Positions 7,858 through 17,014 of a stretch of 56,728 nt of DNA are shown piece by piece. Made by a program: the position numbers and the translations under genes. The DNA lies in contig JAMFRY010000062.1 in assembly GCA_026225015.1 (NCBI GenBank), forward strand, positions 1-56,728. The letters are read 5' to 3'. Every line of letters begins with the position of its first letter. Positions within the stretch are counted from its first letter, which is position 1. This stretch comes from Alphaproteobacteria bacterium. GTDB lineage: Bacteria > Pseudomonadota > Alphaproteobacteria > Acetobacterales > Acetobacteraceae. The notes under the pieces are model-generated. The model was given only the letters and a program-made list of their open reading frames with translations, did not search any database and was not told the DNA's origin.

Positions 7858-9036
7858 ATGTTTTGCAGAGGTCTCGCATTTTTGCTTTTGCTGCTGCCTA
7901 CCATGGCTTTCGCACATTCGAAGGATTTGGACACGGCGCAAAAGGCGCTGCTGGCGGCACGGCAGCGAGCGTCGATCCATCATGCCGAGGGGGCGGCGGC
8001 ACGCCGAAAGGCGGCGGCGGATGCAGCCAATGCGGCGGTACTGGCGCAAGCGCAGGTGGCGGCGGCGGCGGATGCGCGGCATTTGGAGGATCAAACGGCG
8101 CAGGCGGCAGCGACGCTGGACAATCTGGCGGCGCAGGCCAAGTCGGCGGCCGGGGCGTTGCAGCGCAATGAAACGGCGCTTGCAGCCTTGCTTCCGGTAA
8201 TGGAGCGGCTGGCGCGGGAGCCGGCGGCGTCTATTCTGGCCGTGCCGGCCTCGCCCGCCGATGCGATCCGCGGCGTTCTGCTATTGCAAAGCGTGGCCGC
8301 GGAGATTGCGCGCAGAGCAAGGGCGCTGCAAGCCCAAACATTGCAGCTGGCGGCATTGCAGGCGCAGGCGCAGGCGCAGCAAGCGGCGCTCGCGGCTTCG
8401 GTTGCGGCCCAGCAAGCGGCGGAAGATGCGCTAACGGCGAAGATTTCCGCGGCCCGGGCGGCGGAGATGAGCCATTTGGATATTGCCGCCCGGCAAGCCG
8501 CCGCCGCCGCCGTCGAGACCCAGAATATGCATGATTTGCGGGAGGTGGTCGCAAAGTTGCAAAAATTGCGGGCCCAACGGAATGCCCAGGCACTGCCAGC
8601 GCCTGAGCGCATTCCGCCAGTTGCCGGGACGCCGGCCGCCGGAGCGCCAGCCGCGGGAACACCGGTAGCAGGCACCCTGGTGCAGGAATACGGCGCGCCC
8701 ACCCTTGCCGGGCCGGCGGTTGGCATCGTGTATCGGGCAGCGCCCGGGGCGCGGGTTGTCGCCCCTTGTTCGGGCCCGGTTCTATACGCCAGCGCCTTTC
8801 ACAATTACGGCCTGCTGGTGATCCTGGATTGTGGCGGAAACTACGATTTCGTATTGTCCGGCATGCGGCACCTGGACGTAACCGCCGGCCAGCAATTGGC
8901 CCGCGGCCAGCCGCTGGGGGAGATGGCGGGCTACGACGCCGGCGACCCGACGCGCCAGCCGATGCTATATGTGGAGTTGCGGCAGAGCGGCAAGCCGGTT
9001 AACCCAGCCGCCTGGTTGAGGGGCGGCACTGGATAA
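7858..9036 (+). CDS. EnvC-like murein hydrolase activator (coiled coil plus degenerate LytM domain)
   Basis: A 392-residue periplasmic protein, probably activating amidases at the division site. The signal peptide FCRGLAFLLLLLPTMAFA is followed by long Ala/Gln-rich coiled coils (about residues 25-260). A Pro/Ala/Gly linker with repeated PAAG/PVAG leads to a C-terminal LytM-like domain: GIVYRAAPGARVVAPCSGPV, YGLLVILDCGGNYDF, PMLYVELRQSGKPVNPAAWL. The His and Asp zinc ligands of active M23 peptidases are missing, as in EnvC. I chose the ATG at 7858 because it begins the signal peptide and follows AGGGA; an earlier GTG at 7735 is less likely. It lies upstream of ctpA, a common alphaproteobacterial order. 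The 395 bases before it hold no recognisable gene. Confidence 0.85.
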   Translation: MFCRGLAFLLLLLPTMAFAHSKDLDTAQKALLAARQRASIHHAEGAAARRKAAADAANAAVLAQAQVAAAADARHLEDQTAQAAATLDNLAAQAKSAAGALQRNETALAALLPVMERLAREPAASILAVPASPADAIRGVLLLQSVAAEIARRARALQAQTLQLAALQAQAQAQQAALAASVAAQQAAEDALTAKISAARAAEMSHLDIAARQAAAAAVETQNMHDLREVVAKLQKLRAQRNAQALPAPERIPPVAGTPAAGAPAAGTPVAGTLVQEYGAPTLAGPAVGIVYRAAPGARVVAPCSGPVLYASAFHNYGLLVILDCGGNYDFVLSGMRHLDVTAGQQLARGQPLGEMAGYDAGDPTRQPMLYVELRQSGKPVNPAAWLRGGTG

Positions 9037-9135
9037 ACATAAAACTATGTTATCTAATGTGCCGGCAGGTCGCGAATCGCCTATAATGCCACCTTCGCGG
9101 CAGAATGCGCCGGCTTGATTTTAAAGGATTGCCTG

Positions 9136-10515
9136 ATGAAGTTGCGGAGCGGGTTGATGTTGAGCGGCGTCTTTGCGGCCGGGCTGCTGATCGGCTCCGC
9201 CGCGGCGCCCGTGCATCACGCCGCCGGGCAGGATGCACCAAGTGACAGTACCTACCAGCAGTTGAGCCTGTTCGGCGATATTTTCGACCGGGTGAAGGCG
9301 AATTATGTCGTCAATCCGCCCTCGACCAAGCTGATCTACGATGCCGTGAACGGTATGCTGGCGGGCCTGGACCCGCATTCGAGCTATATGAACCAGAAAC
9401 AATATGGCGACATGCAGGTGGAGACCTCCGGCCAGTTCGGCGGCCTTGGCCTGGAAGTCACTCAAACTAAAGGATTATTGAAGGTCATCAGCCCAATCGA
9501 CGATACCCCCGCCGCGCGCGCCGGCATCAAGCCCGGCGATATCATTGTCAACATCGACGGCCATTCCACCGACGGCATCGATCTGGACAACGCAGTGACC
9601 GAGATGCGCGGCACGCCGGGCAGCAAGATTACGCTCACCTTGAAGCGCAACGGCGTCGATACGCCGGTGATCCTGACGCTGGTCCGGCAGATCATTCAGA
9701 TCCAGGATGTCAAGGACCGGCTGTTTCCCACGCCGGCCGGCGCGATCGGCTATATTCGCCTGGCCAGTTTTGATGAGAAGGCCGACCAGGATATCCGTAA
9801 TGCGGTGCGCGATCTGCGCAAGCAGCAAGGCGGCAACAATATCCACGGCTATATTCTGGACGTGCGCGATAATCCCGGCGGGCTGCTGGACCAGGCCGTG
9901 GCCGTGGCCAACGATTTTCTGAACAGCGGCGAGATTGTCTCCACCCATGGCCGGCATAGCGATGACGACCAGGTTTGGTACGCCCAGCCCGGCGGCGATA
10001 TTCTTAACCGCGCGCCGCTGGTGGTGATGACCAATGAGGGTTCCGCTTCGGCGGCGGAGATCGTCACCGCCGCCCTGCAGCAGAACCAGCGCTCTCTGGT
10101 GCTGGGCATGCGCACCTTCGGCAAGGGATCGGTGCAGACCATCGTGCCGATTCCGGATAATGGCGCGCTGCGACTGACCACGGCGCTGTATTACACACCT
10201 TCCGGCAAGTCGATCCAGGATTATGGGGTGACGCCGGATGTGAAGGTTTCCGACACCAGAACGCCAGAGGATCAGTTTGCGAGCCTGCGTGAGAGCGATC
10301 TGCTACATTCCTTCAACAACCCCTCCGGGCTTACCGCGCCGCCGCTGGCCAGCGCCCTGCCCTTGCCGGCGGTTGCGAAGACCATTCCGGACAAGCCGCC
10401 GCAAGGCTGGCCTGCGCTGGACCTGACCAAGCCTTCAACCGATTTCCAGTTGCAGATGGCCTTGAAGCTGGTGGCGGCGATGTCCGCGCCCGGTGACAAA
10501 GCAGCGTCCAACTAA
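9136..10515 (+). CDS. ctpA: S41 family C-terminal processing peptidase
   Basis: A 459-residue exported serine protease that trims periplasmic proteins, often peptidoglycan hydrolases. An N-terminal signal/anchor (LMLSGVFAAGLLIGSAAA) is followed by the S41 helical region with GLDPHSSYMN. A PDZ domain contains FGGLGLEV and ARAGIKPGDIIVNIDG. The catalytic core has Ser in NEGSASAAEIV and Lys in RTFGKGSVQTI. The ATG at 9136 follows AAGGATT at suitable spacing; the in-frame TTG at 9115 is less likely. It lies 99 nt after envC and 24 nt before the deacetylase-like gene, probably one envelope operon. Identity is secure; the natural substrate is unknown. Confidence 0.94.
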   Translation: MKLRSGLMLSGVFAAGLLIGSAAAPVHHAAGQDAPSDSTYQQLSLFGDIFDRVKANYVVNPPSTKLIYDAVNGMLAGLDPHSSYMNQKQYGDMQVETSGQFGGLGLEVTQTKGLLKVISPIDDTPAARAGIKPGDIIVNIDGHSTDGIDLDNAVTEMRGTPGSKITLTLKRNGVDTPVILTLVRQIIQIQDVKDRLFPTPAGAIGYIRLASFDEKADQDIRNAVRDLRKQQGGNNIHGYILDVRDNPGGLLDQAVAVANDFLNSGEIVSTHGRHSDDDQVWYAQPGGDILNRAPLVVMTNEGSASAAEIVTAALQQNQRSLVLGMRTFGKGSVQTIVPIPDNGALRLTTALYYTPSGKSIQDYGVTPDVKVSDTRTPEDQFASLRESDLLHSFNNPSGLTAPPLASALPLPAVAKTIPDKPPQGWPALDLTKPSTDFQLQMALKLVAAMSAPGDKAASN

Positions 10516-10539
10516 CGCCGATGCGCTGCAGGGCTTAAC

Positions 10540-11688
10540 ATGGCAGCCGCTTCCAAACCGGCGCCGAAAATAAGGGCGCCCAAACTGGCGAAGGGGCATC
10601 GCGCGCGGCGTCTGCCGAAACCGCTGATAATTTTCTGGGGCACGTTCGCGGGCGTCGTGTTGGTTACAATCGCCGTGTTGCAATATCTCGGTCCGCCGGC
10701 GCCGATGCTCGCCGCCGGCATTATTCATCATGCCGTGGCGCCTGCCGCACCCGTGAAGGCGGCGGTTACCACAAAAACCAAAACTGCTTCTCCGCTACCA
10801 GCCCCGCCTGCCCTGCCTGAAACGGGCACTGGCAGCACGCTGGCGCCGGGGCAACCCATTCCGGCGCCGATTGCCGCGCTGCTCGGGCCATCCGCTACCA
10901 ATCCCAACTGGCTGGTGCCGCGACTCGGCCCCAATAACACGGCTTCCATGCAGGCTTATGCGGCGAGCATCCCTTCCCGGCCCGGCCCGCGTGTCGCCCT
11001 ATTGGTGGCCGACATCGGCGATGACAATACGCAGAGCCAGGAAGCGGTGACCACCTTGCCTGCTGCCGTATCGCTCGCCCTTTCGCCCTACGGGCAGCAT
11101 AGCAGCGCGATTGCGGCGCTGGCCCGCGCTTCCGGGCATGAAACGCTGCTCGCCATTCCCATGCAGGAGGCCGACCCCTCAACCGAAAATGCCGGCAACG
11201 AGGCACTCGTGATGGCCGGGCCGATTACCCAGGACCAGCCGATGCTGGATTGGAACTTGTCGCGGTTTCAGGGCTATGCCGGCGTCACCGATGCGATCGG
11301 GGTAACGCAGGGTGCCGGGTTCATGGCCAATACCAACGCCAAGTCCTGGCTTCTGCAGGAGATCGCGGATAAAGGCCTGTTTTTCATCGATGCGCGGCAA
11401 ACCGGCGCCGCGCCCTATGCCTGGAACCGCACCGCCGATGTGGTGATCGATCCTGTGCTGGCGCCCCAGGCGGAAGCCGCGCAATTGGCGCAGCTTGCCG
11501 CCGATGCCAAGCTGCAAGGCAATGCATTGGGGATTTTGCTTAGCCCCGCGCCGGCAGCGCTCTCAGGCCTGGCGAGCTGGATTCAAACGCTGAACGCGCA
11601 AGGGATAACGCTGGTGCCGGTGAGCGCACTGGCGCTGCCCCCGATCGGCGCTTCGCTGCCGGCTCCTGCCGCAGCGGTGGCTCCATGA
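10540..11688 (+). CDS. Divergent polysaccharide deacetylase family protein (YibQ/DUF610)
   Basis: A 382-residue exported protein. It has a basic N-terminus, one hydrophobic segment (about residues 27-50, LIIFWGTFAGVVLVTIAVL), a Pro/Ala/Thr-rich linker, and from about residue 145 the divergent deacetylase domain. Landmarks are RVALLVADIGDD, LPAAVSLALSPYGQ, ETLLAIPMQE, GAGFMANTNAKSWLLQEIADKG and LGILLSPAPAAL. Members usually sit beside envC and ctpA, as here, and may act on cell-wall glycan, but activity is unproven for most. The last codons overlap the start of rppH (ATGA). Confidence 0.87.
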   Translation: MAAASKPAPKIRAPKLAKGHRARRLPKPLIIFWGTFAGVVLVTIAVLQYLGPPAPMLAAGIIHHAVAPAAPVKAAVTTKTKTASPLPAPPALPETGTGSTLAPGQPIPAPIAALLGPSATNPNWLVPRLGPNNTASMQAYAASIPSRPGPRVALLVADIGDDNTQSQEAVTTLPAAVSLALSPYGQHSSAIAALARASGHETLLAIPMQEADPSTENAGNEALVMAGPITQDQPMLDWNLSRFQGYAGVTDAIGVTQGAGFMANTNAKSWLLQEIADKGLFFIDARQTGAAPYAWNRTADVVIDPVLAPQAEAAQLAQLAADAKLQGNALGILLSPAPAALSGLASWIQTLNAQGITLVPVSALALPPIGASLPAPAAAVAP

Positions 11689-12200
11689 CCGATATAAAAT
11701 TATCCGCGGCGCAGCTGGCGGCCTTGCCGTACCGGCGCAACGTCGGCGCGGTTTTGTTCAACGCCAACGGGTTGGTTCTGGTGGCGCGGCGTGCCGGCTT
11801 TGGCACGGCGGAGGCGCCGGGCGGGTGGCAGTTGCCGCAAGGCGGGATCGACGCCGATGAGAACCCGCGCAGCGCCATTTTCCGCGAGCTGCAAGAGGAA
11901 ATCGGCACCGCCAATGCCGAGATCATCGGCGAATATCCCGAATGGCTGCAATATGATTTGCCGGAGGAATTGATCGGCAAGGCATTCAAAGGCAAATATC
12001 GCGGCCAGTTGCAGCTTTGGTTCGCGCTGCGTTTCTTGGGCGCCGATGCCGACATCCGGCTCGACCTTGATCCGCACCCGGAATTTGACGCCTGGCGCTG
12101 GGTGGAAATTGGGAAATTGCCGGCGCTGGCGGTGGGATTCAAACGGCCCATTTATGAGGCGCTTGCGCATGCCTTCAAGGTTTACGCAAGCATTGGTTAG
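11685..12200 (+). CDS. rppH: RNA pyrophosphohydrolase (Nudix)
   Basis: Removes pyrophosphate from 5'-triphosphate RNA and so opens mRNA to decay. The 171-residue protein begins with YRRNVGAVLFNANGLVLVARR. It carries WQLPQGGIDADENPRSA and then FRELQEEIGT, a full Nudix box of the form G-x5-E-x7-REUxEExGU. The RppH-specific YPEWLQYDLPEEL and YRGQLQLWFALRF follow. It overlaps the preceding gene by 4 nt and is followed after 9 nt by the dienelactone hydrolase, consistent with one transcript. Confidence 0.95.
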   Translation: MTDIKLSAAQLAALPYRRNVGAVLFNANGLVLVARRAGFGTAEAPGGWQLPQGGIDADENPRSAIFRELQEEIGTANAEIIGEYPEWLQYDLPEELIGKAFKGKYRGQLQLWFALRFLGADADIRLDLDPHPEFDAWRWVEIGKLPALAVGFKRPIYEALAHAFKVYASIG

Positions 12201-12209
12201 GAGGGCGAC

Positions 12210-12866
12210 ATGATGCAGCTTACCGCCTCGGACGGCCATAAATTCGAGGCGTTCGAAGCCGGGGACGTGAACGCCCCGCGCGCTTTGGTGGTCTTGCAGG
12301 AAATCTTCGGCGTGAACGCCCATATGCGCCGGGTTGCCGAACGCCTGGCAGGGTTCGGCTACCGGGTATTAAGCCCGGCTCTGTTCGATCGCGTCCAGCG
12401 CAATGCCGAGCTTGGCTATGGCCCGGAAGACCGCCAGCAAGGCGCGGCACTGCGGGCGGCCATTCCGGATGCGGCGGTGCTGGCGGATATCGAAGCGACG
12501 GCCTTGGCCCTTGGGGATCGCCCAACCGGGATCATCGGCTATTGCTGGGGCGGCAGCCTGGCCTGGACCGGGGCGACGCGGACCCACCAATTCAAGGCGG
12601 CAATTGGCTGGTATGGCGGGTTGATCGTCAATACCCGTGACGCGGCACCGAACTGCCCGGTGCAGCTGCATTTCGGCGAATTGGATGGCGGGATTCCACC
12701 GACCGACGTGGACGCGATCCGAACCGCGCATCCGGAAATTCCGATCTTCGTGTATCCCGGCGCTGGGCATGGCTTTGGCTGCGAGGAGCGATCCAGCTAC
12801 AGCCCGAAAGACGCGGAGCTGGCGGAGTTGCGCAGCCTGGCGTTTTTCGCCGAGCATTTGCGCTAG
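12210..12866 (+). CDS. Dienelactone hydrolase family protein
   Basis: A 218-residue alpha/beta hydrolase of the carboxymethylenebutenolidase type. The nucleophile is Cys112 in GYCWGGS, the acid is in GELDGG (about 157-160) and the base is His187 in YPGAGHGF. The catalytic elbow and the N-terminal VVLQEIFGVNAHMR segment fit the family. No other aromatic-degradation genes are near, so it may be a general esterase. GGAGGGCGAC just before the ATG is a good ribosome binding site. Confidence 0.92.
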   Translation: MMQLTASDGHKFEAFEAGDVNAPRALVVLQEIFGVNAHMRRVAERLAGFGYRVLSPALFDRVQRNAELGYGPEDRQQGAALRAAIPDAAVLADIEATALALGDRPTGIIGYCWGGSLAWTGATRTHQFKAAIGWYGGLIVNTRDAAPNCPVQLHFGELDGGIPPTDVDAIRTAHPEIPIFVYPGAGHGFGCEERSSYSPKDAELAELRSLAFFAEHLR

Positions 12867-12887
12867 GGGTAAGAAAGGGAGGCACTC

Positions 12888-12905
12888 CTTTTTCTGAAGA
12901 AAAAG
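12888..12905. terminator. Short AT-rich hairpin (dispersed repeat family)
   Basis: CTTTTTCT (12888-12895) pairs with AGAAAAAG (12898-12905), followed by GAAGTAAAAAAACTTTATT. It sits 21 nt after the dienelactone hydrolase stop and resembles the copies at 878-903 and 40626-40647. Confidence 0.55.
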
Positions 12906-12956
12906 AAGTAAAAAAACTTTATTGCATCTGGGCCATTGGCGCACGAACGTCCTGGA

Positions 12957-13202
12957 TCAATAACAACAAAGGTTTTTGCACCGTTTGGGCGGCCAGCCCC
13001 ATGAGAGGCATCCGAGGACGATGTTTCGTAGAGCGAGGTCATACTCCAGCCTGGAGCCGCTCCAGCATCGGGCGGCAGCTTGCTCCTGGGCATAGGCTGG
13101 CATGTAGCCGACCTGCACCCCGCGATTGCGCTTCAGCTCTCGAGAGATGCTCGATGGCGCGCGATGGAACTCACGGCACGGTGCGCGGTAAATGTAAAGC
13201 AC
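12957..13202 (-). pseudogene. IS30-family transposase remnant
   Basis: The minus strand reads as a piece of an IS30 transposase N-terminal region: REFHRAPSSISRELKRN, an HTH of the type 'RSPSTISRELRRN', then GYMPAYAQEQAAARCWSGS and LRNIVLGCLSWGWPPKRC, matching the family's 'LR..VL..L..GWSPEQV'. The DDE catalytic part is absent, and substitutions such as GWPPKRC for GWSPEQV show decay. No terminal inverted repeats were recognised. It lies between the convergent dienelactone hydrolase and SDR genes. Confidence 0.75.
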
Positions 13203-13229
13203 CTAACATGAAACTGCCGGGAAATCTGC

Positions 13230-13952
13230 CTAACCCCGGCCTAGAAACGGCATGGTAAGCGGCAGCATGGTCGCCTCCAACATGTTGATGCCGGCCGGCA
13301 GCGTGGCCATCAGCAAGGCGGCGCGGGCCACTGCCGATGCCGGCATGATCCCCTCTTGCGCCACCAGCTCTTCCTGGCCCTGCCAGATCGCGCTTTCCGT
13401 GTTGCCGGGATGCAAGATGGAAACCGCGATGCCGTGGCTGCGGCCATCCAGGGCCATCGCGCGGGTCATGCCCTCCAGCGCAAATTTCGACGTGGTGTAG
13501 GCAATCGAGTTGCGGCGAGAGACTTTCGCCGAAACGCTGCCGATATTTATTATCCGCCCGGATTTGCGCGCCAGCATCCCACGGAATGCCGCCTGCGCGC
13601 AAAGAAATGCCGCCGTAACGTTCAGCTCCATGACGCCGCGCCATTGCTCCGCCGTCACATCCTCGGTGCGGGCACGGATATTGCCGCCGGCATTGTTGAC
13701 CAGGATGTCGATATCTCCGGCAGCCGCAAACAGCCCGGCAATATCTGCATCTTTCGTGAGGTCGGCCTGCACCGCGGTAACAGTGGCGCCAGTCGCGCGC
13801 AAAGTCTCAGCCGCAGCATCGAGTTTTTTGGCATCTCGCGCGGCGATGATCAAATCGCTGCCGGCTTGCGCGAATGCCTGCGCGATGGCCAGCCCGATGC
13901 CGCTGGAAGCGCCGGTAATTACGGTGCGTTTGCCGGCAAGAGGACTCGTCAA
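13230..13952 (-). CDS. Short-chain dehydrogenase/reductase
   Basis: A 240-residue classical SDR. The cofactor motif TGASSGIG is at residues 13-20, NNAG at 86-89, and the catalytic set is Ser139 (IGSVS), Tyr152 and Lys156 (YTTSK). It overlaps the upstream aldehyde dehydrogenase by 4 nt and is the last gene of an aminotransferase-ALDH-SDR operon, so it probably reduces or oxidises an intermediate of the same amine or amino-acid breakdown route. The substrate cannot be read from the sequence. Confidence 0.9.
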   Translation of the reverse strand: MTSPLAGKRTVITGASSGIGLAIAQAFAQAGSDLIIAARDAKKLDAAAETLRATGATVTAVQADLTKDADIAGLFAAAGDIDILVNNAGGNIRARTEDVTAEQWRGVMELNVTAAFLCAQAAFRGMLARKSGRIINIGSVSAKVSRRNSIAYTTSKFALEGMTRAMALDGRSHGIAVSILHPGNTESAIWQGQEELVAQEGIMPASAVARAALLMATLPAGINMLEATMLPLTMPFLGRG

Positions 13953-15382
13953 AGTCCCGCCTGGGTAATGAATTTGGTGACGAGATAGGGCTCCATCCCC
14001 TCCGCCCCGCCCTCGGAGCCGTAGCCGCTATCCTTGACGCCGCCGAACGGCGTTTCCGGAAGCGCCAGGCCGTGATGGTTGATGCTTATCATGCCGGACT
14101 CGATCTCTGCACCTAAAGCCGTGACCGTGGCCGCAGAGTGCGTATAGGCATAGGCGGCGAGACCGTAGGGCAGACGGTTGGCTTCGGCGATGGCGTCGGC
14201 GAAGGTTGCAAAGGGAAGCATCAAGGCGAGCGGGCCGAAGGGTTCCTCGTGCAGAACGGCCGCATCCGCCGGCAAGTCGGTAAGCACCGTGGGTTCGAAG
14301 AAATAGCCCTTATTGCCATGACGTTTCCCCCCCGTGGCGATCCTGGCGCCCTTTTGCACGGCATCGGCCACGAAATGCTCCATGGCGGCAATGCGGCGCT
14401 GGTTGGCGACCGGCCCCATACTGGTTGCCGGATCGAGCCCATTGCCAAGTTTAAGCGCCTCGGCCGCCCGCACGAAACGTTGCACGAATGGGTCAAACAC
14501 TTCGTTCTGAATCAGAAACCGTGTCGGCGAGACGCAAACCTGCCCGGCATTGCGGAATTTTGCCCCAGCCAAGATGCGCGCGGCGGCATCCAGATCGGCA
14601 TCGGCAAAAACGATCGCCGGCGCATGGCCGCCGAGTTCCATGGTCGCGCGCTTCATATTCGCACCCGCCATGGCGGCCAGATGCTTGCCAACCGCCGTCG
14701 AGCCGGTGAAGGAGATTTTTCGCACCACCGGATGCGGAATCAGATATTCGGAAATCTCCGCGGGCACACCGAAGACGAGTTGCAACACCCCATCCGGCAG
14801 CCCAGCATCGATAAAGGCCCGCACCAACTCGGCGCAGGAGGCGGGCGTTTCCTCCGGGCCTTTCAAGATGAAGGAACAGCCGGCGGCGAGTGCTGCCGAT
14901 ATTTTGCGCACCGCCTGGCTGACCGGGAAGTTCCAGGGCGTGAAACCCGCAACAACACCCACCGGCTCGCGCACGGAGAGCTGCGTGATGCCGGGACTGC
15001 GGGCCGGGATGACACGGCCATAGGCGCGGCGGCCTTCCTCGGCAAACCAGTCGACAACGTCCGCCGAGATGCCGAGCTCGATGCGGGCTTCGGCCAGCGG
15101 TTTGCCCTGCTCCTGCGTCAGCAGCACGGAGATGGATTCCAGGCGATCTCGCAGCAGTTCCGCGGCCTTGCGCAAGATTTTGCTGCGCTCAAAGGCCGAT
15201 GTTTTGCGCCAGATAGCAAAGCCTTTTGCCGCCGCTTCCAGCGCTGCATCAAGATCACCGATGCCGGCCCGGCTGAGTTTGCCGATCACCTCCTCGGTAG
15301 CGGGGTTGATAATGTCAATGGTTCGGCCACTGAACGCCGGGCGCCATTTTCCATCGATATGCAGCAACACATCCTGAGCCAT
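13949..15382 (-). CDS. NAD(P)-dependent aldehyde dehydrogenase, succinate-semialdehyde dehydrogenase-like
   Basis: A 477-residue cytosolic ALDH that oxidises an aldehyde to an acid. TPWNFPVSQAVRKISAAL (about 148-165) and FTGSTAVGKHL (225-235) form the cofactor site. Glu249 in ELGGHAPAIV and the nucleophile Cys283 in NAGQVCVSPTRF are present. Overall it resembles GabD-type succinate-semialdehyde dehydrogenases. The aminotransferase upstream would supply a semialdehyde, such as one from GABA, a polyamine or beta-alanine. The exact substrate is inferred from context. Confidence 0.9.
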   Translation of the reverse strand: MAQDVLLHIDGKWRPAFSGRTIDIINPATEEVIGKLSRAGIGDLDAALEAAAKGFAIWRKTSAFERSKILRKAAELLRDRLESISVLLTQEQGKPLAEARIELGISADVVDWFAEEGRRAYGRVIPARSPGITQLSVREPVGVVAGFTPWNFPVSQAVRKISAALAAGCSFILKGPEETPASCAELVRAFIDAGLPDGVLQLVFGVPAEISEYLIPHPVVRKISFTGSTAVGKHLAAMAGANMKRATMELGGHAPAIVFADADLDAAARILAGAKFRNAGQVCVSPTRFLIQNEVFDPFVQRFVRAAEALKLGNGLDPATSMGPVANQRRIAAMEHFVADAVQKGARIATGGKRHGNKGYFFEPTVLTDLPADAAVLHEEPFGPLALMLPFATFADAIAEANRLPYGLAAYAYTHSAATVTALGAEIESGMISINHHGLALPETPFGGVKDSGYGSEGGAEGMEPYLVTKFITQAGL

Positions 15383-15391
15383 GGTCCGCCC

Positions 15392-16714
15392 TTAATTCGC
15401 GGTGATGACGGCGCGCATAATTTCCACCATGCGGGCGATTTCCTCCGCCGTGGCGGCGAAAGGCGGGGCCAGCACGATGGTGTCGCCGGCGGCGCGGAGC
15501 ACAAGCCCGGCCTCGAAGGCCTTGCACAGAATCTTGTAGCCGCGCGCGCCCGGCTTTCCTTCCGGCGCCAGCTCCACCGCGCCGAGCAGGCCAAAGCCGC
15601 GCGTATCGGTAACATAAGGCAGGTCCTTAAATCCGCCGATCTGTTCCAGAAAAGCCGGGGTTAGCGCACGAACCCTCGCAAATGTGTCTTCCTCGCGAAA
15701 AATCTTCAGCGTGGCCAAGGCAGCTGCGCAGGCGACGGGGTGCGCGGAATAGGTATAACCGTGGAAGAACTCCACGTTTTCAGGCGGCGCCGCGTCGAGG
15801 ATGGTTTGCTGCACATCCTCGCGCACCGCGACGGCGGCCATCGGGATGCTGCCATTGCTGATGGCTTTCGCCAAAGTCATGATATCCGGAACCACGCCAA
15901 ACGTATCAGCGGCAAAAGCCTGACCGGTGCGGCCGAAGCCGGTGATGACTTCATCGAAAATCAGCAGAATGCCGTGTCTGGTGCAGATTTCGCGCAAACG
16001 TTCCAGGTAGCCTTTGGGCGGGACGAGAATGCCGGTGGAGCCGGCGATGGGCTCGACGATGCAGGCGGCGATGCTGTCTGCGCCGTGCAGATCGACCAAA
16101 CGCTGCAGGTCATCGGCAAGCTCGGCGCCGTGTTCGCCCTGGCCCATGACGAATTTGTTTTCCGGAATGACGGTATGGCGCAGATGCGAAACGCCGGGCA
16201 GGCCCAGCCCGAAGGCTTTGCGGTTGTTAACCATGCCGCCGACTGACCAGCCGCCGAAATTGACGCCATGATAGCCGCGCTCGCGCCCGATGAAACGCTG
16301 CCGCTGCCCCTCGCCGCGCACGCGATGATACTGGATGGCGATTTTCAGCGCGCTATCCACCGATTCCGAGCCGGAGCCGGTAAACAGGATGCGGTTCAAC
16401 CCATTGGGGAGCATCTCAGCCAGCTCCTGCGCCAGTTGAAATGCGGCCGGAACGCCATATTGAAAGGGCGGCGCGTAGTCGAGTACTTCCATCTGCCTTG
16501 TGACCGCCTCGCGGATTTCCCGCCTGCCATGGCCCAGGGGAATGCAATACAGCCCCGAGGAGCCATCCAGCAGTTTTTCGCCCTGCGGGTTAAAATAATA
16601 GACGCCCTCGGCCCGCGCAATCAGCCTTGGCGCATCCTGAAACGCCCGGTTGGCGGTGAAGGGCATCCATTGGTGTGCCAGTGGCTGGTTGCTGATGCGG
16701 CTCACGGCGGTCAT
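15392..16714 (-). CDS. Class III (omega) aminotransferase
   Basis: A 440-residue PLP enzyme transferring an omega-amino group to pyruvate or a related acceptor. HQWMPFTANRAF, YYFNPQGEKLLDGSSGLYC and FTGSGSESVDSALKIA are typical of the beta-alanine/omega-amino acid:pyruvate group. LLIFDEVITGFGRTG supplies the PLP aspartate. The Schiff-base lysine is in MTLAKAISNGSIPM. It is the first gene of the operon with the ALDH and SDR. I read the module as catabolism of a terminal amine. The start at 16714 follows AGGAGATACACCT. Confidence 0.9.
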   Translation of the reverse strand: MTAVSRISNQPLAHQWMPFTANRAFQDAPRLIARAEGVYYFNPQGEKLLDGSSGLYCIPLGHGRREIREAVTRQMEVLDYAPPFQYGVPAAFQLAQELAEMLPNGLNRILFTGSGSESVDSALKIAIQYHRVRGEGQRQRFIGRERGYHGVNFGGWSVGGMVNNRKAFGLGLPGVSHLRHTVIPENKFVMGQGEHGAELADDLQRLVDLHGADSIAACIVEPIAGSTGILVPPKGYLERLREICTRHGILLIFDEVITGFGRTGQAFAADTFGVVPDIMTLAKAISNGSIPMAAVAVREDVQQTILDAAPPENVEFFHGYTYSAHPVACAAALATLKIFREEDTFARVRALTPAFLEQIGGFKDLPYVTDTRGFGLLGAVELAPEGKPGARGYKILCKAFEAGLVLRAAGDTIVLAPPFAATAEEIARMVEIMRAVITAN

Positions 16715-16938
16715 AGGTGTATCTCCTGCGAAGGGTCGCGCCAGCTTACTATTTTAAACACTCTACGCTAGTGCCTTTTTCCTCGGCGGCATGAAAGCTG
16801 CGCATGGCGGCCAGCTGTGACCGCTAAGAACGCGCCTTTTTGAAGAAAGGCTAGCCGCCCGCGGCGCCCCAAAAACTTTGGTAATTGTCCCCCCTGACGC
16901 AGGTCGCTTGAACTCGGCCAATACCACCTCTATTTTCC

Positions 16939-17013
16939 TTTGGCGTAGCTCAGTGGTAGAGCGTTCGTTTAAGAAGCGAAAGGTCGCAGGTTCGATACCT
17001 CTCGCCCCGACCA
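16939..17013 (+). tRNA. Degenerate tRNA-like sequence (anticodon position reads AAG), probable tRNA pseudogene
   Basis: A cloverleaf can be drawn: D stem GCTC/GAGC, anticodon stem TTCGT/GCGAA with loop TTAAGAA, T loop TTCGATA, and a 3' end CGCCCCG-A-CCA. The acceptor stem is damaged: 5' TTTGGCG against 3' CGCCCCG leaves two T-C mismatches and one G-T pair. The T stem has a C-C mismatch. The loop puts AAG at the anticodon, not expected for a bacterial leucine tRNA, and the long leucine variable arm is absent. A decayed or partly duplicated tRNA is therefore more likely than a working one. The antisense frame across it, starting MVGARGIEPAT, is a typical tRNA artefact. Confidence 0.5.
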
Positions 17014-17014
17014 A

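Noticed and set aside
8581..8680. Repeated PAAG/PVAG codons in the EnvC-like protein as a mobile repeat
   Set aside because: It is a Pro/Ala/Gly linker between coiled coil and LytM domain; units are irregular and typical of such linkers.
16763..17014. Open frame starting MVGARGIEPAT
   Set aside because: It is the translation of the opposite strand of the tRNA-like sequence, a common annotation artefact.
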